Both the position numbers and the translations under genes were made by a program. Source: Draconibacterium aestuarii (lineage in GTDB: Bacteria; Bacteroidota; Bacteroidia; Bacteroidales; Prolixibacteraceae). Taken from it: a DNA stretch of 64,000 bases. Below the pieces are notes generated by a model that did not search any database, was not told where the DNA came from, and saw nothing but the letters and a program-made list of their open reading frames with translations. The DNA lies in NCBI GenBank assembly GCA_026671195.1, contig JAPOHD010000031.1, forward strand, positions 1-64,000, written 5' to 3'. This document shows positions 44,083 through 52,815 of the stretch, piece after piece (within the stretch, counting starts at the first letter, position 1; the number at the start of each line of letters is the position of its first letter).

Positions 44083-44502
44083 TTAAAGACTTAAGGTCTG
44101 CCATCCTTCTTTCAAGTAGTTAGTAAGAGGAATGCCCATTCCCTTTACATCAACACCTAATTTTTCCAGCTTTTTATCAATCCCGTACATTTTTGCACAA
44201 TACAAACATGCCTCAGTTTTAACTCCTGCTTCCTGCATTTTCTTGATATAGTCCTGAATCATTTTGTTTTCCGATGCCAGTTTAGATGATGGTCCCCATA
44301 TAATCAGAACAACTTCATCAAACCATCCTTGTTTTTTTGCATTATAGGTATACATAAAAGCCATTTTTTCAGCTACTTCAGGATCATCGCTGGTCCATAG
44401 CACTACAAGTTTGTTCGAATTATCTTCCATATTTATTTCGTTTTGTGCGAATAGTTCTGAAATTAAGAAAATCGCAAATAAGAATAAAATCGTTTTTTTC
44501 AT
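44083..44502 (-). CDS. Secreted DsrE-family protein
   Basis: This 139-aa protein has a signal peptide (MKKTILFLFAIFLISELFAQ), so it is probably periplasmic. The body follows the DsrE/DsrF-like fold: KLVVLWTSDDPEVAEKM, then VVLIIWGPSSKL, and a cysteine motif EACLYCAKMYG. Relatives act in sulfur relay or as small redox proteins. It lies just after a cysteine-cluster gene whose recorded frame runs into it. Confidence 0.85.
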   Translation of the reverse strand: MKKTILFLFAIFLISELFAQNEINMEDNSNKLVVLWTSDDPEVAEKMAFMYTYNAKKQGWFDEVVLIIWGPSSKLASENKMIQDYIKKMQEAGVKTEACLYCAKMYGIDKKLEKLGVDVKGMGIPLTNYLKEGWQTLSL

Positions 44503-44977
44503 TAGTAAGTATTTTAAATGTTAAAAGTGTTCCACCATTCTTTTTTATTGTTATCAAATCAAATTTTTCATATTCCTTTTGTTTTAAATCTGCTCTAAAT
44601 GCCTTGTTCTGCATAAAAAGTTTGCTGTTTAATTTGTCTTGCGAGAAAGAATTTTCTGAAGAAAATTCTTTCCTGTCAAATTCTGTATAGTTTAATTCGC
44701 AAGCCGAAAGTTTACAGTTGCCTTCATCGCTCACAAAAAACAGTGGAAGTCCGTGAGTTCGAAAAATAACCGGGCGTGCTTCATAAATTGTACATTTGTG
44801 TTCATTCAGAAAAATACAATCTTCGTCAGTAGCATTTTTATTTATATTCGGTCTTGCAGCCATGTTTTTTAGCTGATTTAAAATAGCATGAAAGTCTACC
44901 GAAAACATACTGTAATCCATGCAGCATAAATCACGGCCTGCTTCGCATTTCATATGATTTGAATGTTTCTTATCCAA
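44420..44977 (-). CDS. YkgJ-type cysteine-cluster protein with probable 3' frameshift
   Basis: This is a predicted metal-binding (zinc- or iron-sulfur-type) protein. Cysteines sit at CEAGRDLCC, DCIFLNEHKCTIYEARP and CKLSACELN. As written the frame runs 83 nt into the DsrE gene. One extra A in the A6 run at 44541-44546 (T6 on the plus strand) would make the end read KKEWWNTFNI and stop at 44514, 11 nt before the DsrE start. That gives a normal gene end, so the present 3' end is probably an indel or sequencing error. Confidence 0.75.
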   Translation of the reverse strand: MDKKHSNHMKCEAGRDLCCMDYSMFSVDFHAILNQLKNMAARPNINKNATDEDCIFLNEHKCTIYEARPVIFRTHGLPLFFVSDEGNCKLSACELNYTEFDRKEFSSENSFSQDKLNSKLFMQNKAFRADLKQKEYEKFDLITIKKNGGTLLTFKILTNEKNDFILICDFLNFRTIRTKRNKYGR

Positions 44978-45081
44978 TTAATCCAAAAGCGTATCAATTT
45001 CATTGCGAAGATATAAATAGTAAAAGAAGTGGCTATTCATGATTCATCCTGTTAATTTTTAATCAAAATACGTTAAAATTC

Positions 45082-45113
45082 TTGTTATATGCCAATGTAA
45101 ATCACTATTTTTG
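45082..45113 (+). promoter_or_regulatory. Candidate promoter of the GH3 gene
   Basis: TTG at 45082-45084 and TATTTTTG at 45106-45113 fit the -33/-7 pattern with 21 nt between. This also favours the start codon at 45153 over 45111, which would lie within the promoter. Confidence 0.5.
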
Positions 45114-45152
45114 ACAGACCAGAACAGAACAGTAATTAAATTAAAGATACCA

Positions 45153-47765
45153 ATGAGAAAAACCATTTTAAACCTATTTCTATTGCTTTTTTCAGCAACG
45201 ACCTTTGCACAAAACGAGAACTTTGAGTTTTTAAATCCGGATTTGCCATTTGGTGAACGTGTTGACATTTTAGTGTCGCAAATGACCGTTCAAGAAAAAA
45301 TTGATCAATTGATTTATACCTCGAAAGCCGTTGACCGTTTGCAAATTCCGGAATATAACTGGTGGAACGAATGCCTGCACGGTGTGGCCCGGGCAGGGTA
45401 TGCCACTGTATTCCCGCAGTCGATAACCATTGCCGGTTCGTGGGACCAGGATTTGATGTACAGGGTTGCCACCGCTATATCGGACGAAGCCCGTGCAAAA
45501 CACCACGAATTTATTCGAAAGGGGAAACGGGGAATATACCAGGGACTAACATTTTGGTCGCCAAATATTAATATTTTTCGCGATCCACGCTGGGGGCGGG
45601 GACACGAGACCTATGGTGAAGATCCTTATTTAACAGGGATTTTGGGAGCCGAATTTGTAAAAGGTTTACAAGGCGATGATCCCAAATATTTAAAAGTAGT
45701 AGCTACTGCAAAACATTATGCAGTTCATTCAGGACCAGAACCTTTACGACACGAGTTCAACGCCAAAGTAAGTGAGCTCGATTTAAGAGAAACTTATCTG
45801 CCGGCTTTCAGAACTCTGGTAAAAGATGCTGATGTGTATTCAGTAATGGGAGCTTATAACCAATTTCGTGATTTTCCTTGTTGCGCAAGTCCGGAGTTAT
45901 TTTCCATTCTTCGTAATGATTGGGGATTTAAGGGTTATGTTGTTTCTGATTGCTGGGCTATTTCTGATTTTTACCAATATCAGGACTTTTCAGAAGGACC
46001 GGCCGAAGCAGCCGCTGCTGCTGTTCGGGTAGGTACCGATTTGAATTGTGGATCGGCATACGCTCATTTGCCCGAGGCCGTGAAAAAAGGTTTGCTAACT
46101 GAAGAGGAGTTGGATGTTGCCGTTAAACGTTTGATGATGGCCCGTTTTAAACTGGGAATGTTCGATTCGGAGAAGGATGTTGCTTATGCACAGATTCCAT
46201 TTTCGGTAAATACTTCAGCCGAAAATGATAAGTTGGCGTTGGAAGCCGCTCGGAAAAGTATTGTTCTTCTTAAAAATGAGGATAACATTTTGCCATTGTC
46301 GAAAGACATTAAAAAACTAGCAGTAATCGGGCCTAATGCCGATAACTGGGAATCGCTGGTTGGAAACTATAACGGAATTGCAAAAAATCCGGTTACAGTT
46401 TACGAGGGCCTTAAAAACAAACTAAAAAACACCAAAGTTTTATATGCCGAAGGAAGTCACCTGGCAGAAGGAGTGAGTAACCTTTATGCTATCCCTTCAA
46501 AATATTTGATGACCGCCGACGGAAAGCAAGGTGTTGTTGGTGAATATTTCAACACTGCAAAACTGGAAGGCGAACCTGTGTTTACACGTATTGATAAAGA
46601 CATAAATTTCTATTGGGAATCTGATGCGCCAGCACCTGAATTAAATGACGATGATTTTAGCGTGCGCTGGACCGGATACATTGTGCCGCCAGTTAGCGGA
46701 ACTTATAATATTGGCTGTTGGGGAATGCCAACACTCGATATTTGGTTTGAAGGCGAGAAAATTTTAAGCCACAATTCTAAGCACCATGCTTTTTACCACG
46801 AAAAGGCCATTGATCTGGAAGTCGGGAAGAAATATAAATTTGTTTATGAATATAAAAACACACACGGCGATGGCGACGCTAAACTAATGTGGACAATGCC
46901 AAATACAAACATGCTGCAAGAGGCTGTAGAGGCAGTAAAACAAGCAGAGGCTGTAGTTTTGGTTCTAGGACTATCACAACGTTTGGAAGGCGAAGAAATG
47001 CCAATAAAAGTAGATGGTTTTGAAGGTGGCGACCGCACACATTTAAAATTGCCCGAAACACAGCGCGAACTAATGCGGACTATTGAGGCAATCGGAAAGC
47101 CAATTATTCTTGTATTGTTAAATGGAAGTGCACTGGCTGTGAATTGGGCCGATGAAAATCTGGAAGCTATTATTTCTGCCGGCTATCCCGGGCAAGAAGG
47201 AGGAAATGCGGTGGCCGACGTTTTGTTTGGCGATTACAACCCGGCCGGTCGTTTGCCAGTAACCTATTATAAGTCTGTTGAACAGCTACCTTCTTTCGAA
47301 GATTACAATATGGCGGGCAGAACCTACAAATATTTTGAAGGAGATCCACTGTATCCATTTGGATTTGGTTTGAGTTACACAAACTTTGAATACTCGAATT
47401 TGAAAGTTGCTAAAAAAGTAAAAATTGGAGAGAAGGTAAGTGTAAGTATAAACATCACAAACACTGGAGATAAGGATGGAGAAGAGGTCGTTCAGCTGTA
47501 TATAAAAGATGAAGTCGCATCAACTCTGCGGCCAAAAATTCAACTGGAAGGATTTAAACGCATTTTTATTAAGGCGGGAGACTCAAAAACTGTAGAATTT
47601 GAATTAGAACCTCGCCAGTTTTCTATTATTGGAGCGGAAGATAAACGTGTGATTGAAAGTGGCAATTTTATTGTTTTTGTTGGTGGAGGCCAGCCTGGTG
47701 TTAAGGCAAGTAATGTGGTTTCAGCAAAAGTTGAATTAACAGGCGAAAATAAATATATCGATTAG
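45153..47765 (+). CDS. Secreted GH3 beta-glycosidase with PA14 insert
   Basis: This exo-acting beta-glucosidase or beta-xylosidase for plant or algal oligosaccharides is 870 aa from the chosen start. It has a signal peptide at 1-20 (ending FAQ), the GH3 barrel (about 30-300) with nucleophile D266 in VVSDCWAI and substrate-binding KHYAVHSG, and a GH3 C-terminal domain interrupted by a PA14 carbohydrate-binding insert (about 455-585). A fibronectin-III-like end spans about 770-850. WNECLHGVAR near the start resembles the xylosidase subgroup. It is monocistronic, with its own promoter and terminator. Confidence 0.93.
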   Translation: MRKTILNLFLLLFSATTFAQNENFEFLNPDLPFGERVDILVSQMTVQEKIDQLIYTSKAVDRLQIPEYNWWNECLHGVARAGYATVFPQSITIAGSWDQDLMYRVATAISDEARAKHHEFIRKGKRGIYQGLTFWSPNINIFRDPRWGRGHETYGEDPYLTGILGAEFVKGLQGDDPKYLKVVATAKHYAVHSGPEPLRHEFNAKVSELDLRETYLPAFRTLVKDADVYSVMGAYNQFRDFPCCASPELFSILRNDWGFKGYVVSDCWAISDFYQYQDFSEGPAEAAAAAVRVGTDLNCGSAYAHLPEAVKKGLLTEEELDVAVKRLMMARFKLGMFDSEKDVAYAQIPFSVNTSAENDKLALEAARKSIVLLKNEDNILPLSKDIKKLAVIGPNADNWESLVGNYNGIAKNPVTVYEGLKNKLKNTKVLYAEGSHLAEGVSNLYAIPSKYLMTADGKQGVVGEYFNTAKLEGEPVFTRIDKDINFYWESDAPAPELNDDDFSVRWTGYIVPPVSGTYNIGCWGMPTLDIWFEGEKILSHNSKHHAFYHEKAIDLEVGKKYKFVYEYKNTHGDGDAKLMWTMPNTNMLQEAVEAVKQAEAVVLVLGLSQRLEGEEMPIKVDGFEGGDRTHLKLPETQRELMRTIEAIGKPIILVLLNGSALAVNWADENLEAIISAGYPGQEGGNAVADVLFGDYNPAGRLPVTYYKSVEQLPSFEDYNMAGRTYKYFEGDPLYPFGFGLSYTNFEYSNLKVAKKVKIGEKVSVSINITNTGDKDGEEVVQLYIKDEVASTLRPKIQLEGFKRIFIKAGDSKTVEFELEPRQFSIIGAEDKRVIESGNFIVFVGGGQPGVKASNVVSAKVELTGENKYID

Positions 47766-47788
47766 AATTGATTTCAACCACTATTGTA

Positions 47789-47820
47789 AACCTGCTTTCA
47801 GAATAGAGAGCAGGTTTTTT
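47789..47820 (+). terminator. Terminator after the GH3 gene
   Basis: AACCTGCT at 47789-47796 pairs with AGCAGGTT at 47809-47816, followed by T8 interrupted by one A. Confidence 0.9.
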
Positions 47821-48023
47821 TATACATTCTATTTATCTATAACAAACAAAAGTTTGATAGATAAAAAGTATATCGTTCTGAATGTATTTAATAGTAAGTG
47901 TTTCATATTGATATTCAATGTTTATTGTCAGAATCAAAAAGATAATTTTTGCACGATTTGATATTATGTTGTAAATTATAACAAAAACCAATCGCTGTTT
48001 AATTTTATAAACCATTTATTAGT

Positions 48024-49205
48024 ATGAAAAAATATGTAATGTTGTTTTTGATGGCAATAGCTATCGTGATTGTATCGTGTGAAAAAATGGAGGAAATTTC
48101 GAATGTAAATCAAACCATAGAGTTTATTACACATACGGAGACTGTGATTCCCGGGCAGTATATTGTAGTTTTCGAATCGTCCGGATTAAAATCGGCATAC
48201 AAAAATAAAGAAGATGCGAACCGTGCTGTTTTAGCCAAAGCGCAGACCATTGGAACTTCTGCAAAAGTTGATTTAAGTGAACCTAAAATGTTATACAGCT
48301 CAGCATTGGAAGGGATTGTAGTAAAAATAAGTGAAAATGAAGCCCAGACGTTGGAATTAACGGCGGGTGTTAAAGGCGTTTATCCCGATAAAATGGTAAC
48401 CCTGAAAAAACCAGGCACTGATCCTGCTGATCCACCTGCAGAAACCATTCCGTACGGAATTACACGTGTTGGTGGAGGTACAACTTACACCGGTTCAGGC
48501 AAAGCCTGGATTATTGATACAGGTATCGATTTGGATCATCCTGACCTTGTTGTTGATCAAAGCAGTGGAGCAACTTTTATTGACAGAACAACTACACCTG
48601 AAGACGACAACGGACATGGAACTCATTGTGCCGGTATTGTTGCTGCCATAGATAACGAAATTGGAGTTGTTGGTGTTGCTGCCGGTGCAATTGTTATTCC
48701 GGTAAAAGTATTGGATAGAAAGGGATCAGGTGCATATTCTGTTATTATTGCCGGTGTCGATTATGTTGCAGCAAATGCAACAGATGGTGATGTGGCAAAC
48801 ATGAGTCTTGGCGGTGGTGTTTATGAGCCAATTGATGAAGCAGTTGTTGCATTGGCAAATGCAGGTATACTTGTGGCTTTAGCTGCAGGTAATGAAAGCG
48901 ATGACGCAAATAATCATTCCCCGGCCAGGGCAAATGCTGCTAATATTTATACGGTTTCAGCAATGGATAGCAACGATAATTTTGCTTATTTTTCAAACTA
49001 TGGTAATCCACCTATCGATTGTTGTGCTCCCGGAGTTTCAATTCTTTCAACATATAAGGGCGGAGCCTATGCAACTATGAGCGGCACTTCAATGGCTGCT
49101 CCGCATGTGTGTGGTTTATTATTGGCAACAGAAGGCGAATTGGCTACCAGTGGATACGTAAATGGTGATCCTGACGGAGAGCCAGATCCAATAGCTCATA
49201 TGTAA
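48024..49205 (+). CDS. Subtilisin-like lipoprotein protease (S8) with I9 propeptide
   Basis: This exported serine protease is 393 aa. A lipoprotein signal with the likely acylated Cys19 (VIVSCEK) comes first, then an inhibitor-I9 propeptide (about 43-125, PGQYIVVF..). The catalytic domain has Asp165 (AWIIDTGID), His198 (NGHGTHCAG) and Ser356 (MSGTSMAAP). The fold is proteinase-K-like, including ANMSLGGG and oxyanion AAGNES. There is no C-terminal sorting domain, fitting a surface- or periplasm-anchored enzyme. Confidence 0.95.
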   Translation: MKKYVMLFLMAIAIVIVSCEKMEEISNVNQTIEFITHTETVIPGQYIVVFESSGLKSAYKNKEDANRAVLAKAQTIGTSAKVDLSEPKMLYSSALEGIVVKISENEAQTLELTAGVKGVYPDKMVTLKKPGTDPADPPAETIPYGITRVGGGTTYTGSGKAWIIDTGIDLDHPDLVVDQSSGATFIDRTTTPEDDNGHGTHCAGIVAAIDNEIGVVGVAAGAIVIPVKVLDRKGSGAYSVIIAGVDYVAANATDGDVANMSLGGGVYEPIDEAVVALANAGILVALAAGNESDDANNHSPARANAANIYTVSAMDSNDNFAYFSNYGNPPIDCCAPGVSILSTYKGGAYATMSGTSMAAPHVCGLLLATEGELATSGYVNGDPDGEPDPIAHM

Positions 49206-49243
49206 TTTAAACAATTTTAAAAACCCCGATTGGTTAGAACAAC

Positions 49244-49275
49244 GAAGGCGCAGCTATTAACTGCGCCTTCTTAAT
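49244..49275. terminator. Shared terminator between convergent genes
   Basis: GAAGGCGCAG pairs perfectly with CTGCGCCTTC at 49264-49273. The genes on either side converge here, and short T/A tracts lie at both ends, so it may work in both directions. Confidence 0.8.
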
Positions 49276-49293
49276 TACCCTTCGTTTCCTTAA

Positions 49294-51918
49294 TTATCTT
49301 CCAATTCTATATGAAAATTTAACAAGAAAAATATTGTTTGGATGTTCGCCAAAGAGGTCACCTATATCGTTGTTGAATTTAAATTTACCAATATTCTCAA
49401 AGCTGTTCCTATTCTGAGACCATACCAGATAAATAATTGATCCGGGTTGATATTCCCATCGCAAAACCAGGTTTGATAAAAATTCCTTTACATTAAAATC
49501 AGGTTTGTCAAAACTATAGTCATTTGTTCCGTCTTTGTTGTCGTCAATGTAGTAAATATCATTATTCGAATCAAAGCTAATTTGTTCCTTATTATACAAA
49601 TTGAAACGATCGTTAATATTATCGGCTTTGCTATTTGTTATGTATTTAAAATCGGTGTAATCGCCAGTGGCAATAAAGGGCTGGCCCCAAAATTGAATGG
49701 TAAGGTCGGGAGTAATATTGTAATTTATACGAACCGACATATTTAATGTTTTTCGGTTAATAGTGCCCATAATATAGCGTTTGTCGTTGGCGTAATCTGT
49801 TTGAGTAACGTATTGAAGTTTGTCGTTACTAATTGAAAGTTCAGGTGAGATTTCAATAAGTAAAGATTGTAATGGACGATAACCTATTTCCAGCTCAACA
49901 CTTTTATGGTTTTCAAAATCTTTTTCACTGCTCCACGACATACCTCCATCTATTCCAATCGTCAACTTTTTTTGATTATTTGAAAATAAACCGGTATAAA
50001 ACCGTTTATTTCCCTGTTGTTTTAACATCGGGCCTCCACGTAAAGCGGAATGCGACAAGGACTCTCCGTTAAAATTGAAAGAGCCAAAAGCATTCCAGAA
50101 ATTTTTGAATTGAGTGTGCCCGTTAAAATTTCCTCCGGCAACAATTAAATTTCCTCCAAAGTCGAAAGCTGTCCACTGGTTAATATTTACGTTGGCATTT
50201 CTGAAAATTGAAAAGGGTTCGTACCAACGATAGCCAGCCCAGAAAATCTGCATAGCTTCATCTACTTCCGGAGAAAATCCTATGTCATTAATTTCAAGCC
50301 CCGGCGATTTCCAGTTAAAAATTGCAGCAAACTTCAGTTTCCCATTCATTTTGCCAAATGTAAATTTCCCGCCATGTCCAATCAATGATGTACGGGTAGA
50401 ATCGAGTGTAATATAATCAGCATCTGGTCGTTGGTAAGTACGCGAATAGGCAGTTTGCGTATTTAATATAGCCTCTTCAGTACCCTTTACGTGGCTCATG
50501 TAAAAGCCGGCATCAATCATCCAGGTTTTATTCTTCCATTTATGAACCAAATCAATTCCACCGGTGTACGCACTTTTGTGCAGATATTCAAGATGTTCGT
50601 CTTTTATATTGCGGTTTACAGCTGTAATTATACCTCCAACATAAGTGTTACCCTCGTTAAAATCTTTTTGAACCCGGCTTACAAAATAGTTGGTAAATGG
50701 CTCAACCGATTGCGTATAACCGTTGCCGATACTCTTTATTTCTGCATGTTCTTCGTTGGTTACGCTTTCCAATACACCAACCGACCAGCCATTGTTTGTT
50801 TTGCCGGTTACTTTTGCTGCTCCAATAATATTTGTAAAATCAGGAGCGTCAATATATTCCCCATCATTTAATTCGGGAGAATAATGTGGACGACGACCAA
50901 TACGTCGCGAATAGAAAAGGTTGTTGGCTGCCATGTCACCATCGCCGAAAGACAAACCATATGAGAGGATATTTTTCCCCTCTATGAAAAAGGGACGCTT
51001 TTCTTCAAAGAAGGTTTCGTAGGTACTTAAATTTACCTGCGATGGATCGGCTTCAACTTGCCCAAAATCAGGATTGATGGTTAAATCCATGGTCAAGTAA
51101 TTTGTTAAGCCGATTTTAGCATCCAAACCTGCATTTAGTCCGTTTGCTTTTCCTGATCTACGGAACGGATTTTCGGGTTCCTTTTCAAAACGTTCGGTAC
51201 GCGCTACTACATAGGGAGTAATGTTCATCGAATTTTTAGGTTGAATGTTTATTATCCCATTCAAGGTTCCAAACTGGGATGTGAATCCTGACTGTTCGCG
51301 TTCCATGGCTTGCCACGACGAAAGTTCATCTTTTCGAAAAATGTAACGAAGCACCTGAAATCCCCACAATTGTTCTTCGCTCTCTTCAAAACGAAGTTGT
51401 GTTAACGGAATACGGATCTCGGCATTCCACCCATTTTTTGTTTTGCTGGTTTTGGCCCACCAAATCGGATCCCAGGTATTATCTTCGTTGTCACCATCAT
51501 TTGAATTGATGTAATCGGATCGCACTCCGGCCGCCGAAACAATAAAACCAAACGATGTTCTTTTATCGAAATAGGAGTCGAAATAAACTCCTACTAAATC
51601 ACCGTCAATGTCGTCACGCCTTGTCATTCGCATAGAAATGCTATCGGGTTTGTCAAATGCCCTGATTGCTACATAAATATTGTTGGCATCGTATAAGACT
51701 GCAAATTCTGTTTGAAAGGAAGGAGCGATTCCTTCAACAGGTTCGTGTTGAATAAAGTTAGTTTCCCAATTGGCTGTTTGCCACTCGGATTCATCAAAAA
51801 TACCGTTAACCGTAATTTTTAAATCTGGATCTGTTGTAGCCGTATAGTTTCTTTTTTCCTGGGCATACATAATACCAACAACACATAGAAAGAGAATAAA
51901 AAAAACAGCGGTCTTCAT
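49294..51918 (-). CDS. DUF5916 outer-membrane protein with CBM9-like domain
   Basis: This 874-aa exported protein starts with a signal peptide (1-19). A carbohydrate-binding-family-9-like domain spans about 35-210 (ITVNGIFDESEWQTANW, then VAIRAFDKPDSI). The DUF5916 region, rich in amphipathic strands, follows with the marker FGQVEADPSQVNLS and FFEEKRPFFIEG. The C-terminus ends in an aromatic strand (FLVKFSYRIGR), so I infer an outer-membrane barrel. Function in the family is unsettled, possibly carbohydrate-related. Confidence 0.9.
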   Translation of the reverse strand: MKTAVFFILFLCVVGIMYAQEKRNYTATTDPDLKITVNGIFDESEWQTANWETNFIQHEPVEGIAPSFQTEFAVLYDANNIYVAIRAFDKPDSISMRMTRRDDIDGDLVGVYFDSYFDKRTSFGFIVSAAGVRSDYINSNDGDNEDNTWDPIWWAKTSKTKNGWNAEIRIPLTQLRFEESEEQLWGFQVLRYIFRKDELSSWQAMEREQSGFTSQFGTLNGIINIQPKNSMNITPYVVARTERFEKEPENPFRRSGKANGLNAGLDAKIGLTNYLTMDLTINPDFGQVEADPSQVNLSTYETFFEEKRPFFIEGKNILSYGLSFGDGDMAANNLFYSRRIGRRPHYSPELNDGEYIDAPDFTNIIGAAKVTGKTNNGWSVGVLESVTNEEHAEIKSIGNGYTQSVEPFTNYFVSRVQKDFNEGNTYVGGIITAVNRNIKDEHLEYLHKSAYTGGIDLVHKWKNKTWMIDAGFYMSHVKGTEEAILNTQTAYSRTYQRPDADYITLDSTRTSLIGHGGKFTFGKMNGKLKFAAIFNWKSPGLEINDIGFSPEVDEAMQIFWAGYRWYEPFSIFRNANVNINQWTAFDFGGNLIVAGGNFNGHTQFKNFWNAFGSFNFNGESLSHSALRGGPMLKQQGNKRFYTGLFSNNQKKLTIGIDGGMSWSSEKDFENHKSVELEIGYRPLQSLLIEISPELSISNDKLQYVTQTDYANDKRYIMGTINRKTLNMSVRINYNITPDLTIQFWGQPFIATGDYTDFKYITNSKADNINDRFNLYNKEQISFDSNNDIYYIDDNKDGTNDYSFDKPDFNVKEFLSNLVLRWEYQPGSIIYLVWSQNRNSFENIGKFKFNNDIGDLFGEHPNNIFLVKFSYRIGR

Positions 51919-51988
51919 AAAATGGTTTTAGAATAAGACTACGTTTTTTGGAATCTGTTACAACTGTGGTAATTTTTTCAGGAAAAAG

Positions 51989-52666
51989 TTATGATTTTTG
52001 AACTACTGACATATCTATTTTAATTGCTCCTAAATAGAAAAAGCAGGCAGCTATAGCCATAAAAACATGACTGAGCGATAGATAATTGAACCATTGATCC
52101 AGCGATATTTTATTCATAAAAAACAAAGCAGCAATTGCAGCAAAGGCAACTCCGATCAATAAAAATTTACTAGCTTCGTTTTTTGTTTTCAGATAAAGAT
52201 AACCTTCAAGCGAAAGCACTACAAACATGAGCCCGTAACCTGAATGAAATTCAACAAAAAAGAAATTCAGCGAAAATATAGTAAGGGAAAGGAAGGTGAA
52301 AAATTCAAGCAAATTAACGACTTTGAAAGCTTTCACAATTCCTTCCGTAAGTTTTATTCGTGTATGCTCAATTGCTGCACGCTCCACAAACATAATTGAG
52401 ATCATACTTGTAATCCAACCCGGCAGTTTCCAGTAAAACGAGAATTGGTACATAAATGCATGACCAATTATTCCACCCAATGCAGTGGCAATTCCCATTA
52501 CCAAAAAATAGATTTTAAAATATAGAAAAACCTTTTCCTTTTTCCTGCTTTGGTGAATTTTGCAGGCAAACACAAAACACAAAACGGAAACCAACAGGTC
52601 GGTAAGTGTTACAATGGGTTCATCAATGCGTATGCCCGACAAATATATGGTGTTAACTTCTTCCAT
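51989..52666 (-). CDS. Polytopic membrane protein (DUF6962-like)
   Basis: With the start at 52666 (MEEVNTIYL) the product has about 225 aa and roughly seven membrane helices with short loops. The opening EPIVTLTDLLVSVLCFVFA and the GIIGHAFMYQFSF motif resemble the DUF6962 family, recalled with moderate certainty. No transport or catalytic signature is seen. The longer frame from 52810 adds 48 residues not expected in the family. It is divergent from the BNR-repeat gene. Confidence 0.65.
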   Translation of the reverse strand: MEEVNTIYLSGIRIDEPIVTLTDLLVSVLCFVFACKIHQSRKKEKVFLYFKIYFLVMGIATALGGIIGHAFMYQFSFYWKLPGWITSMISIMFVERAAIEHTRIKLTEGIVKAFKVVNLLEFFTFLSLTIFSLNFFFVEFHSGYGLMFVVLSLEGYLYLKTKNEASKFLLIGVAFAAIAALFFMNKISLDQWFNYLSLSHVFMAIAACFFYLGAIKIDMSVVQKS

Positions 52667-52815
52667 TCTGGACTTTTCACTAAGAAACAGATTTAAAACG
52701 ATACTTAACAGTTCTAAAGAAAAAATCGACTTTTTGTTTAGTAGGAAATGATTAATTCCTACTTTTAGTAACCGTTTAACAAATGTCGTAATCACTATCT
52801 TAAAAACCAAATGAT

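Noticed and set aside
50491..50871. Plus-strand ORF of 126 codons inside the DUF5916 gene
   Set aside because: It is antisense to strand-rich coding sequence with clear family motifs; no independent support.
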